48,094 nt of DNA from CAKZNE01 sp964485405 (lineage in GTDB: Bacteria; Bacteroidota; Bacteroidia; Flavobacteriales; Schleiferiaceae), in contig CAZAJG010000033.1 of NCBI GenBank assembly GCA_964485405.1, forward strand, positions 1 through 48,094, in the 5' to 3' direction. Below the pieces are notes generated by a model that saw only the letters and a program-made list of their open reading frames with translations, was not told the origin of the DNA and did not search any database. Below, piece by piece: positions 37,407 to 44,722 of the stretch (position 1 is its first letter; every line of letters begins with the position of its first letter). The position numbers and the translations under genes are program-made.

Positions 37407-38188
37407 AGCTCTATCTCTCCTTTGTAAACAAAATCTGCCGCTCCTGTAAGCCAAATTTCTTTAAAGCTCTTTCCGTCAGGCTTAAACGTAACCGACAAGT
37501 CTCCTCCTTTGGTTTTTATATGAATCCTCTGTTCTTTTACAATACCTTTTGAATACGCCCCTAAAACAGCGGCTGTAACTCCGGTTCCACAACTAAATGT
37601 TTCATCCTCAACTCCCCTTTCATAGGTTCTCATTTTTAGGTGCTCACTATCTTGCAATTCAACATAGTTCACATTTACACCCTCTTCTTTATATTCATCT
37701 GAATAACGAACTATTCTCGCTTCGCTTACTAAATTGAGTTCATCAATACCTTCTTGAAATTCCACATAATGAGGTGAGCCAGTATCTACAAATACGCCTC
37801 TTGCCTTTAACACGTTTGATACACTACCTACATCAATCATCTTCAAACTTATAATACCACTATCCTCTCTTTTTGCTAAATGTAATCCATCAATGGCCAA
37901 AAAGCGGTACTCATCTTCTTTTATTCCCAAGTGAAAAGCAAATTGAGTAATACATCTACCTCCATTTCCACACATGCTGCTTTCTCTGCCGTCTGAGTTG
38001 TAATAAACCATTTTAAAATCATGCCCAGGCTCATTTTCAAGAAGTATTAATCCATCAGCTCCAACACCAAAACGTCTATCGCATAAAAAGGCGACTTGCT
38101 CTCTAACCAGTCTTATTCCTTCCAAACGATTATCAATCATCACAAAATCATTTCCCGTTCCTTGGTATTTATAAAACTTTAAGAGCAT
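37403..38188 (-). CDS. dapF: Diaminopimelate epimerase DapF
   Basis: 261 aa. DapF interconverts LL- and meso-diaminopimelate for lysine and peptidoglycan synthesis in the cytoplasm. The two catalytic cysteines are C73 (MCGNGGRC) and C200 (FSCGTGVTA). The N-terminal KYQGTGNDFVMIDNR and the central VDTGSPHYVEF are typical. The length is slightly shorter than the usual ~275 aa, but nothing essential is missing. It is the first gene of the dapF-GNAT-cytochrome operon and is divergent from the HtrA-type protease. Confidence 0.96.
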   Translation of the reverse strand: MLLKFYKYQGTGNDFVMIDNRLEGIRLVREQVAFLCDRRFGVGADGLILLENEPGHDFKMVYYNSDGRESSMCGNGGRCITQFAFHLGIKEDEYRFLAIDGLHLAKREDSGIISLKMIDVGSVSNVLKARGVFVDTGSPHYVEFQEGIDELNLVSEARIVRYSDEYKEEGVNVNYVELQDSEHLKMRTYERGVEDETFSCGTGVTAAVLGAYSKGIVKEQRIHIKTKGGDLSVTFKPDGKSFKEIWLTGAADFVYKGEIEL

Positions 38189-38307
38189 TTTTTTGTTTTA
38201 GTTAAAGTCCTGTTAAATCAACGCCAGTATGGCAATTTGATCTATCTTGGAATAGTTATTGAAATTAAAAAACCGAATATCGTTATTTAATTTAATTCAA
38301 AAAAAGT

Positions 38308-39756
38308 ATGAAGAATATAGCTAAGATTTTTCTGATTTCCACGCTTGGAGGAGTGCTTACGCTAGGGCTGTATAAAGGCCTTTTTGAAGAGCCTAGAGTG
38401 GAAACCATTATTCAAAATGTACCAGTTCACTCAGCGGTAAAAACTAATTCTAGAATAGTTAGCCCTTTAGCTGAAACCAGCTTTACGTTTGCAGCTGAAA
38501 AGACAGTGAACAGTGTCGTCCATGTAAAAACGGCCATTCAATCTCAATACAGACAACCTTCTAGTCCTTTCGAATTCTTTTTCGGTGCTCCAGGCGGTGG
38601 TAGGCCTCAAATACAAATGGGTTCAGGATCTGGAGTTATCGTATCCAAAGACGGGTATATAGTAACCAATAATCATGTAATTGAAGGTGCCCAAAAAGTA
38701 CAAATCACTTTGAATGACGGAAGAGATTATGATGCGGATCTAATAGGCACAGACCCTACAACCGATATAGCTTTACTAAAGATAGCAGGCGAAAATCTGC
38801 CTTTTTTAACTTTTAGTAATTCAGATGAAGTAAAATTGGGCGAATGGGTATTAGCCGTTGGAAATCCTTTTAATCTTACTTCTACCGTTACTGCGGGTAT
38901 CGTAAGTGCCAAGAGTAGAAATATTGGCGTTATTGATGATCGTGCAGCAATTGAATCCTTTATTCAAACGGATGCCGCTGTTAATCCTGGAAATAGTGGC
39001 GGTGCTCTTGTAAATACTGGAGGTGAACTGATTGGGATCAATAGCGCTATATCTACTCATACCGGCTCGTTTGAAGGTTATTCTTTTGCTGTACCCTCAA
39101 ACATTGTAAAAAAGGTTATTGAAGATCTATTAGAGTTCGGAACGGTACAAAGAGCATTTATTGGCGTAAATATATCCGACATCACTACTCAGGTAGCTGA
39201 GAGATTAGAATTAAAAGAAACCAATGGCGTTTATGTAGGCGGAGTTACTGAAAATGGTGCTGCAGAAAATGCTGGAATTGAAACAGGGGACATCATTGTA
39301 GCGATTGACAATAAAAAGGTGACTAAGAGCAGTGAACTACAGGAAATAATCGGCCGTAAACGCCCCGGTGATGAAGTGAAAGTTTCTGTGAATAGAGATG
39401 GAGATATCAATAACTTTAATGTTACACTTCGAAACATTAATGGAAACACTCGCGCTTTAAAACTAGATGAAGTTCAGTTCATGACTCAACTTGGTGGTTC
39501 ATTTTCGGTACTTACACAAAGAGAAAAAGCTCGTTTAGGAATCACTTATGGTGTAAGAGTTACTAGTGTTAAAAGCGGAATATTAGATGAGCTAAATGTA
39601 CCTGATAACTTTATCATCACACACATCAACCGAAACAAAATCAGAACTTTAGACGATATAAATACATCGGTTAACGGTTTACAAAAAGATGACCCCGTTG
39701 TTTTACAGGGTTACTTACCTACGGGTAGAGCAAAATATTATGCTTTCGGATATTAA
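38308..39756 (+). CDS. HtrA/DegQ-type periplasmic serine protease (Do-like)
   Basis: 482 aa with an N-terminal hydrophobic export signal or anchor (residues 4-24). The trypsin-like domain has H123 (VTNNHVIEGA), D153 (TDIALLKI) and S230 (NPGNSGGALV). Two PDZ domains follow, at ~280-370 (AFIGVNISDITTQVAERL) and ~395-480 (LGITYGVRVTSV). The order matches DegP/DegQ/MucD proteins, which degrade or hold misfolded envelope proteins. The gene has its own terminator and is probably transcribed alone. The final gene name (degP, degQ or mucD) cannot be decided from sequence. Confidence 0.95.
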   Translation: MKNIAKIFLISTLGGVLTLGLYKGLFEEPRVETIIQNVPVHSAVKTNSRIVSPLAETSFTFAAEKTVNSVVHVKTAIQSQYRQPSSPFEFFFGAPGGGRPQIQMGSGSGVIVSKDGYIVTNNHVIEGAQKVQITLNDGRDYDADLIGTDPTTDIALLKIAGENLPFLTFSNSDEVKLGEWVLAVGNPFNLTSTVTAGIVSAKSRNIGVIDDRAAIESFIQTDAAVNPGNSGGALVNTGGELIGINSAISTHTGSFEGYSFAVPSNIVKKVIEDLLEFGTVQRAFIGVNISDITTQVAERLELKETNGVYVGGVTENGAAENAGIETGDIIVAIDNKKVTKSSELQEIIGRKRPGDEVKVSVNRDGDINNFNVTLRNINGNTRALKLDEVQFMTQLGGSFSVLTQREKARLGITYGVRVTSVKSGILDELNVPDNFIITHINRNKIRTLDDINTSVNGLQKDDPVVLQGYLPTGRAKYYAFGY

Positions 39757-39790
39757 TAAGTGTATAAAATACACTATTTAAGAATTAATC

Positions 39791-39820
39791 AAAAGCCTCA
39801 TTCAGAGGCTTTTGTCTTTT
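39791..39820 (+). terminator. Intrinsic terminator after the HtrA-type protease
   Basis: Stem AAAAGCCTC (39791-39799) / GAGGCTTTT (39805-39813) with a 5-nt loop, followed by a T-rich tail (TTTGTCTTTT at 39811-39820). Confidence 0.88.
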
Positions 39821-39830
39821 CTATATAAGA

Positions 39831-39861
39831 TTGCTAAGCTCTAACAAAACATGTAAATTTG
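39831..39861 (+). promoter_or_regulatory. Bacteroidota promoter of the GAPDH gene
   Basis: TTG at 39831-39833, a 20-nt spacer and TAAATTTG at 39854-39861: a full match to the TTG-N17-23-TAnnTTTG consensus. The start ATG is at 39898, about 30 nt beyond the expected transcription start. Confidence 0.75.
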
Positions 39862-39897
39862 CAGCCTCAAAATTTTATTATTTTCTAAACCATTATT

Positions 39898-41349
39898 ATG
39901 GCTGAAGTATTGGATTATCAAGATTCTGTAAAACAGAGAATCGCCATGGAAAAAGCTGCTACCGAATTGATCAAATGTATTAGCGATCTGTATTTGGATA
40001 AAGGCATTGAAACGGTTTTATTCCGTAATCAACTCATTGACCAAAGAAGTAGTGAAATCTTAAACTTGCATGAATATGCTAAAAAGTTTGTAGGACAAAA
40101 CATTACGATATCGGATACTTTGGATCTTGCCAAAGAATTGGTGCAAATGGATGTAGCTCCATCTAGAATGGACCTTGGAAGATTAGCAAGTGAATGGTTA
40201 AAAGAAAACACAAACTATGCTTCTAAGAAAGCCTTTTTAGAAGATAAACTATCTTCTTTTATTGGATCCGACAATATGGCTAGAACTACACCTAAGGATG
40301 TAGTTTTATATGGTTTCGGAAGAATCGGTCGTTTGGTTGCGAGAGAGCTTATGGCTCAAGAAGGAATGGGAGAACAACTAAGACTAAGAGCTATTGTTAC
40401 ACGTGGCGAAAGTGATATTACCCTAGAGAAAAGAGCCTCTCTGTTAAGAGAAGACTCTGTACATGGTAAATTTCCAGGAACAGTGGAAGCAGATCATGAC
40501 AACAAAGCTTTAATCATTAATGGCAGAACCGTAAGAATGATTGCCGCCAACAAGCCGGAAGATATTGATTACACCGCTTATGGTATTTCTGATGCCCTTG
40601 TTATCGATAATACCGGTGCTTTTAGAGATCTTCAAGAATTATCAAGGCACCTCACCAAAGGTGCTTCTAAAGTTTTGCTAACGGCTCCTGGTAAGGGGGT
40701 TCCTAATATTGTACATGGAGTAAATCAAACCAACTTTTCTCCGAAAGAGCTAGATGTATTTTCGGCAGCAAGTTGTACAACTAATGCCATTACGCCCATT
40801 CTTAAAGTTATAGAAGATCATTTGGGAGTAGTTCGTGGGCATATTGAAACCGTACATGCATATACAAACGACCAAAACCTTGTGGATAATATGCACAAGA
40901 AGTATAGAAGAGGTCGTGCTGCGGCATTGAACATGGTAATTACTGAGACAGGTGCTGGAAAAGCTGTAGCTAAAGCTTTACCGGTTCTAGAAGGAAAGCT
41001 TACTTCAAATGCCATCCGTGTTCCCGTTCCTAACGGGTCTCTCGCTATTTTAAATCTTACCGTTGGTAAAGACACTTCGAAAGAAGCTCTAAACGAAATT
41101 ATGAGAACAGCTGCTTTAAAGGGCGATTTAGTTGAACAAATCAATTACTCTTTAAGCAACGAATTGGTATCTAGCGATATCGTTGGGAACTCTTGTCCAT
41201 CCGTTTTTGATAGCCAAGCTACCATTGTTGATTCTGATGGAAGGAATATTGTGCTTTATGTGTGGTATGATAACGAATACGGTTATACACGCCAGGTTAT
41301 TAGATTAAGTAAATACATTGCTGAAGTAAGAAGAAAGAGATACTACTAG
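39898..41349 (+). CDS. gap: Glyceraldehyde-3-phosphate dehydrogenase, long form with N-terminal extension
   Basis: 483 aa, about 145 residues longer than common GAPDH. Residues 1-~130 are a helical extension of unknown role. The Rossmann motif YGFGRIGRLVARELM is at 138-152, the catalytic Cys is C293 in SAASCTTNAITP, and ETVHAYTNDQNLVDN and NEYGYTRQV complete the family pattern. Long GAPDHs of this kind are common in Bacteroidota and are separate from the ~335-aa glycolytic form, which may be encoded elsewhere. It could work in gluconeogenesis or with NADP, but this cannot be read from the sequence. Single gene between two terminators. Confidence 0.93.
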   Translation: MAEVLDYQDSVKQRIAMEKAATELIKCISDLYLDKGIETVLFRNQLIDQRSSEILNLHEYAKKFVGQNITISDTLDLAKELVQMDVAPSRMDLGRLASEWLKENTNYASKKAFLEDKLSSFIGSDNMARTTPKDVVLYGFGRIGRLVARELMAQEGMGEQLRLRAIVTRGESDITLEKRASLLREDSVHGKFPGTVEADHDNKALIINGRTVRMIAANKPEDIDYTAYGISDALVIDNTGAFRDLQELSRHLTKGASKVLLTAPGKGVPNIVHGVNQTNFSPKELDVFSAASCTTNAITPILKVIEDHLGVVRGHIETVHAYTNDQNLVDNMHKKYRRGRAAALNMVITETGAGKAVAKALPVLEGKLTSNAIRVPVPNGSLAILNLTVGKDTSKEALNEIMRTAALKGDLVEQINYSLSNELVSSDIVGNSCPSVFDSQATIVDSDGRNIVLYVWYDNEYGYTRQVIRLSKYIAEVRRKRYY

Positions 41350-41370
41350 TCTTTTTCTTTTCGATATAAA

Positions 41371-41401
41371 AAAAGCCCACTATTTATAGTGGGCTTTTTA
41401 T
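41371..41401. terminator. Bidirectional terminator between GAPDH and gcvT
   Basis: Stem AAAAGCCCACTA / TAGTGGGCTTTT with a 4-nt loop, at 41371-41398, with A runs before and T runs after, so it serves both convergent genes. Confidence 0.92.
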
Positions 41402-41420
41402 TTTTACGTATTTCAGCACT

Positions 41421-42500
41421 CTACTTTACAAAAGGTATCTTAACTACTTTTGCTTTGAGTGCTTTGTTTCTAATTTGAATCTGTATTTCAGTATCTGCCG
41501 CTGTATGATCAATAGTTACATAACCTAAGCCAATAGCTTTCCCTAGAGTTGGTGACTGGGTACCACTTGTTACTTTACCGATTTCATTTCCTGCTTCATC
41601 TAAGATTATATAATCCTTTCTTGGTATTCCTCTATCTATCATCTCAAAACCAACAAGCTTTCTAGATACTCCATTCTCTTTTTGAGCAAGTAGCTCCTCT
41701 TTATTGATAAACTCTTTGCCAAATTTTGTAATCCAGCCTAAACCTGCTTCTATAGGTGAGGTTTCATCGTCAATATCGTTTCCATACAAACAAAAGCCTT
41801 TTTCTAACCTAAGTGTATCTCTTGCGCCTAAGCCTACTGGTTTAATATCTAAATCCTTTCCTGCTTCAAAAATTTTCTTCCAAATCTCCTCCGCATGTTC
41901 GTTTCTAAAATAGATCTCAAAACCTCCGGAACCGGTATAACCTGTGGCAGAAATAATTACATCTTGAAATCCGGCAAAATTTCCAATTTCAAAAGTGTAG
42001 TATTTCATTGACTCCAGATTGACATCTGTTAGTGTCTGTAAAGCCTTTGCCGCATTTGGCCCCTGAACCGCTAAAAGAGATATTTCATCACTTTTATCTT
42101 CTAAATCCGCATCAAAGGAGTTATGCGATTCAATCCATTTCCAATCTTTTTCAATATTGGACGCATTTACAACAAGCATATACTCATCTTCTGCCAAGCG
42201 ATACACCAATAAATCATCCACAATACCTTCTTTACCATTTGGGAAACAGCTGTATTGAACTTTACCATCGGTAAGCTTAGAAACATCATTTGAGGTTATT
42301 TCTTGAATCAAGTCTAACGCTCCATCACCACTCACCATAAACTCTCCCATGTGACTAACATCAAATACACCAACATTATTTCTCACAGTATGATGCTCAA
42401 CGTTTAAACCTTCATATTGAACAGGCATATTATATCCTGCAAAGGGTACCATTTTAGCGCCTAGTTCAATATGGGTATTTGTAAGGGCGGTATTCTTCAT
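41421..42500 (-). CDS. gcvT: Glycine cleavage system aminomethyltransferase (T protein)
   Basis: 359 aa. GcvT moves the methylene group from the H-protein-bound aminomethyl to tetrahydrofolate and releases ammonia. Clear signatures: MVPFAGYNMPVQYEGLNVEH near the N-terminus, GVFDVSHMGEF, SATGYTGSGGFEIYF, GARDTLRLEKGFCLYGNDID, and the C-terminal barrel around TSGTQSPTLGKAIGLGYV. Length is normal. gcvH and gcvP are not in the window, as is usual in this phylum. The upstream neighbour on the same strand, 21 nt away, is a single-domain response regulator. No glycine riboswitch-like sequence is seen upstream. Confidence 0.96.
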   Translation of the reverse strand: MKNTALTNTHIELGAKMVPFAGYNMPVQYEGLNVEHHTVRNNVGVFDVSHMGEFMVSGDGALDLIQEITSNDVSKLTDGKVQYSCFPNGKEGIVDDLLVYRLAEDEYMLVVNASNIEKDWKWIESHNSFDADLEDKSDEISLLAVQGPNAAKALQTLTDVNLESMKYYTFEIGNFAGFQDVIISATGYTGSGGFEIYFRNEHAEEIWKKIFEAGKDLDIKPVGLGARDTLRLEKGFCLYGNDIDDETSPIEAGLGWITKFGKEFINKEELLAQKENGVSRKLVGFEMIDRGIPRKDYIILDEAGNEIGKVTSGTQSPTLGKAIGLGYVTIDHTAADTEIQIQIRNKALKAKVVKIPFVK

Positions 42501-42521
42501 CTTTTTATCAAGTTTGAACTT

Positions 42522-42974
42522 TTAGTCTTTTAGCAATAACTCTTTTAGCTTTTCCTCCTCAATGGGTTTAACAATAAAATCATCAATATCTTGAATGCTT
42601 TCTGCCTTCGCTTTATCTCGGTCATCAANNNNNNNNNNNNNNNNNNNNNNNNNNNNNNNNNNNNNNNNNNNNNNNNNNNNNNNNNNNNNNNNNNNNNNNN
42701 NNNNNNNNNNNNNNNNNNNNNNNNNNNNNNNNNNNNNNNNNNNNNNNNNNNNNNNNNNNNNNNNNNNNNNCATCAAGGGCATGTTAACATCTAAAAATAT
42801 TACATCCGGTAGATTCTGTTTGTTCAATGCTTCCTTATTTAAAAAACTTAAAGCCTCTTCCCCGTCTGCAAACACAATAACATTTGACGCAAGATTGAGC
42901 ATCTTGATATACTTTTCGATTGTATACCGATAAATTTTATCATCATCTATTATGCAAACCAAATTGGTGCTCAT
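42522..42974 (-). CDS. Single-domain response regulator (CheY-like); contains 142-N gap
   Basis: About 150 aa, with the middle replaced by N at 42629-42770. The N-terminus has the acidic pocket (CIIDDDKIYRYTIEKY) and the phosphoacceptor D62 (VIFLDVNMPLM). The C-terminus has the conserved Lys in DDFIVKPIEEEKL. No output domain is possible in the remaining length, so it should act through protein contacts or a phosphorelay. The partner kinase is not adjacent. It lies just upstream of gcvT and probably shares its transcript. The length across the gap depends on the estimated gap size. Confidence 0.88.
   Translation of the reverse strand: MSTNLVCIIDDDKIYRYTIEKYIKMLNLASNVIVFADGEEALSFLNKEALNKQNLPDVIFLDVNMPLMXXXXXXXXXXXXXXXXXXXXXXXXXXXXXXXXXXXXXXXXXXXXXXXXDDRDKAKAESIQDIDDFIVKPIEEEKLKELLLKD
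42629..42770. other. Assembly gap (142 N) inside the response regulator gene
   Basis: 142 unresolved bases covering the middle of the receiver domain. The frame is kept on both sides, so the gap estimate is compatible with an intact gene. Confidence 0.97.
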
Positions 42975-43184
42975 TTTAACTCATTATGTTGGTTTCGGAA
43001 GTTAAACATCTCCCAAAATAGCTATATGATATAAAGCTGCTAATTAAAGTAAATAAAAAACATTCTAACAAAGCGAGCAAATAAAAGTATCAACATGGAA
43101 GAAGGTCTTCTAGCTCTCCCAAAGCATTGCGATTAATCTGTATTAAAACCAAGAGTTTATAAACAATGAGTTGAGCGCTATTTA

Positions 43185-43766
43185 CTAGCCATGTATCAAC
43201 TCTTTTGTTCCAAAATCTTTCATTACCTCTCCCTCAAAAACTAACAAATCATTCCATTTCATATCCACCTTTTCCTTTTCTCCATAGGTTCTTGCCAATC
43301 TTAAAAACATTGTATAATGATTTGCCTCGCTCACCATTAAATTGCTGTAAAACTTGGATAATTCTTCATCGTTAATATTCTCTGACAGAACCTTAAAACG
43401 TTCACAGCTCCTTGCCTCGATTAAAGCAGCAATCAATAACCTATGGATTAACCGCTCATTTCGGTCTGGTGTTTTTGGAAAAAAAGTGGTAATTCTTGCC
43501 ACATATTCATCTTTTCTCTCCCAACCCAAAACATAACCTCTCTCTAGAATAATTTTGTGTACCATTTCAAAATGACTCATCTCCTCTCTAGCTAGTGCGG
43601 CCATTTCCGTTACAAGTTCGGACAGTTCAGGATAAGTAATTAACAAAGAGATCGCTGTTGACGCAGCTTTTTGCTCGCAGAAAGCATGATCAGTAAGTAT
43701 TTCTTCAATATTTTTTTCGGCAATATTCACCCACCTAGGATCGGTTGGTAATTTCAGTCTCAACAT
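43185..43766 (-). CDS. miaE: MiaE-like tRNA hydroxylase (diiron)
   Basis: 193 aa. MiaE hydroxylates the isopentenyl side chain of 2-methylthio-N6-isopentenyladenosine at tRNA position 37. The ferritin-like four-helix bundle shows the expected ligands: E31 (CEQKAAS), E62 and H65 (REEMSHFEM), E117 (EARSCERF), and E147 and H150 (VSEANHY). The length is typical. The gene stands alone, with 210 bp of non-coding sequence downstream up to the response regulator start. A -7 promoter element and a short palindrome lie directly upstream. The family fit is strong; the in vivo tRNA substrate is inferred. Confidence 0.9.
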   Translation of the reverse strand: MLRLKLPTDPRWVNIAEKNIEEILTDHAFCEQKAASTAISLLITYPELSELVTEMAALAREEMSHFEMVHKIILERGYVLGWERKDEYVARITTFFPKTPDRNERLIHRLLIAALIEARSCERFKVLSENINDEELSKFYSNLMVSEANHYTMFLRLARTYGEKEKVDMKWNDLLVFEGEVMKDFGTKELIHG

Positions 43767-43784
43767 AATTAATCTGTTTTAATA

Positions 43785-43806
43785 CAATACTTGTATTGCA
43801 AAACTA
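43785..43806 (-). promoter_or_regulatory. MiaE promoter -7 element with adjacent palindrome
   Basis: Read on the - strand, TAGTTTTG (43806-43799) fits TAnnTTTG. The inverted repeat CAATAC-tt-GTATTG (43785-43798) lies immediately downstream, overlapping the expected transcription start, where a repressor could bind. No good -33 TTG was found. Confidence 0.45.
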
Positions 43807-43837
43807 TTGAATTATAAGATTAAGATCAGCTTAAAAA

Positions 43838-44605
43838 TCAAATTGGGGATAAGGGGAGCTTCTTCGTACTATGAACAATTAGGATATCTGATGGAGGCTC
43901 AGAGATAAGATATTCAAAAGCATCCGAAAACACACGGTCTGCAAACCCTAGTTTAGTGTCTGGTGAGCTGATTATCAACAAATCTGATCCACTAGATCGA
44001 ACCATTTCAGCAATTGAATACCCTTGCTCCATAGGGTATGCTATACTCTTCGCCTTTTTTGAATCATTACGGTTTGCATTCAAAGAGTTAAGCTGATCCG
44101 GAATAGTCTTTATATCCTGTATCCCAATTGCCTCGGAAACAAATTCTGCCATAACATGAGTAGATCTGTTTTTTGGGTGCGTAGAGCGCTCGACAAGAGC
44201 CTTCTGATAAAAAATATTGGTAAGATTGCTAATTAACAGTAAAGAACAATACGATTTTCTGATAAGCTGACGCGAAATGGAATGTTCATAATACCTTTCT
44301 AACTCAGTCTGCTTTCTTTCGGCTAGTACTATGAGCAGGTCTGTATTTTTCTCCAAATTGAATTTTAAAACATCCTGTATAAATGCATCAGAATTCTCAC
44401 TAAGCGGTTTTAATTCAACTTGAATATCACTTGAATAACTTTCTTTGATCTGCTCCTTTAAAAAGGATTCTCCTTGCGATAGGTAGGAAATACTGTCAGC
44501 CAAACCTTGAGCTAGCTCAAATGTCTTCGCCAAATATTGTTCCTCTTCCAAACCAGAAGAGAGCACAACGGCAACTCTATTAAAAGGTTTTTGACTCATT
44601 TCCAA
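43838..44605 (-). CDS. Universal stress protein-like protein with two UspA-type domains
   Basis: 255 aa from ATG 44605 (ATG 44599 is an alternative two codons in). The second half has the typical USP end: IAEMVRSSGSDLLIISSPDTKLGFADRVFSDAFEYLI then PPSDILIVHS. The first half is a weaker copy (NTDLLIVLAERKQTELERYYEHSISRQLIRKSYCSLLLIS). The ATP-binding GxxG(9)GS pattern is not conserved in either half, so ATP binding is uncertain. Tandem USPs are often induced by starvation, oxygen limitation or stress. The nearest gene downstream is MiaE after 71 nt; the next upstream gene ends behind a terminator. Confidence 0.75.
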   Translation of the reverse strand: MEMSQKPFNRVAVVLSSGLEEEQYLAKTFELAQGLADSISYLSQGESFLKEQIKESYSSDIQVELKPLSENSDAFIQDVLKFNLEKNTDLLIVLAERKQTELERYYEHSISRQLIRKSYCSLLLISNLTNIFYQKALVERSTHPKNRSTHVMAEFVSEAIGIQDIKTIPDQLNSLNANRNDSKKAKSIAYPMEQGYSIAEMVRSSGSDLLIISSPDTKLGFADRVFSDAFEYLISEPPSDILIVHSTKKLPLSPI

Positions 44606-44671
44606 ATAAAAAAATAAGATTCACAAACTTCAATAAATTACAAAATTCTATTCAAAAGCAAAGGTTTATCA

Positions 44672-44700
44672 CAAAAAAAAAGTCCCGCTTACACGGGACT
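44672..44700 (-). terminator. Intrinsic terminator of the BNR/sortilin-like T9SS gene
   Basis: On the - strand, AGTCCCG (44700-44694) pairs with CGGGACT (44687-44681) around a 6-nt loop, followed by a run of about nine T (44681-44673). It lies 22 nt after the stop codon at 44723. Confidence 0.9.
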
Positions 44701-44722
44701 CCTTATATATATTTAAAAACTT

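Noticed and set aside
36867..37454. Longer start for the GNAT acetyltransferase
   Set aside because: The extra 16 codons lie inside dapF and do not resemble the family; ATG 37406 gives a 4-nt coupled overlap.
42501..43184. Glycine riboswitch upstream of gcvT, or a small gene in the 210-bp gap
   Set aside because: The sequence upstream of gcvT is a coding gene; the 42975-43184 stretch holds only a 13-codon frame and no recognisable RNA fold.
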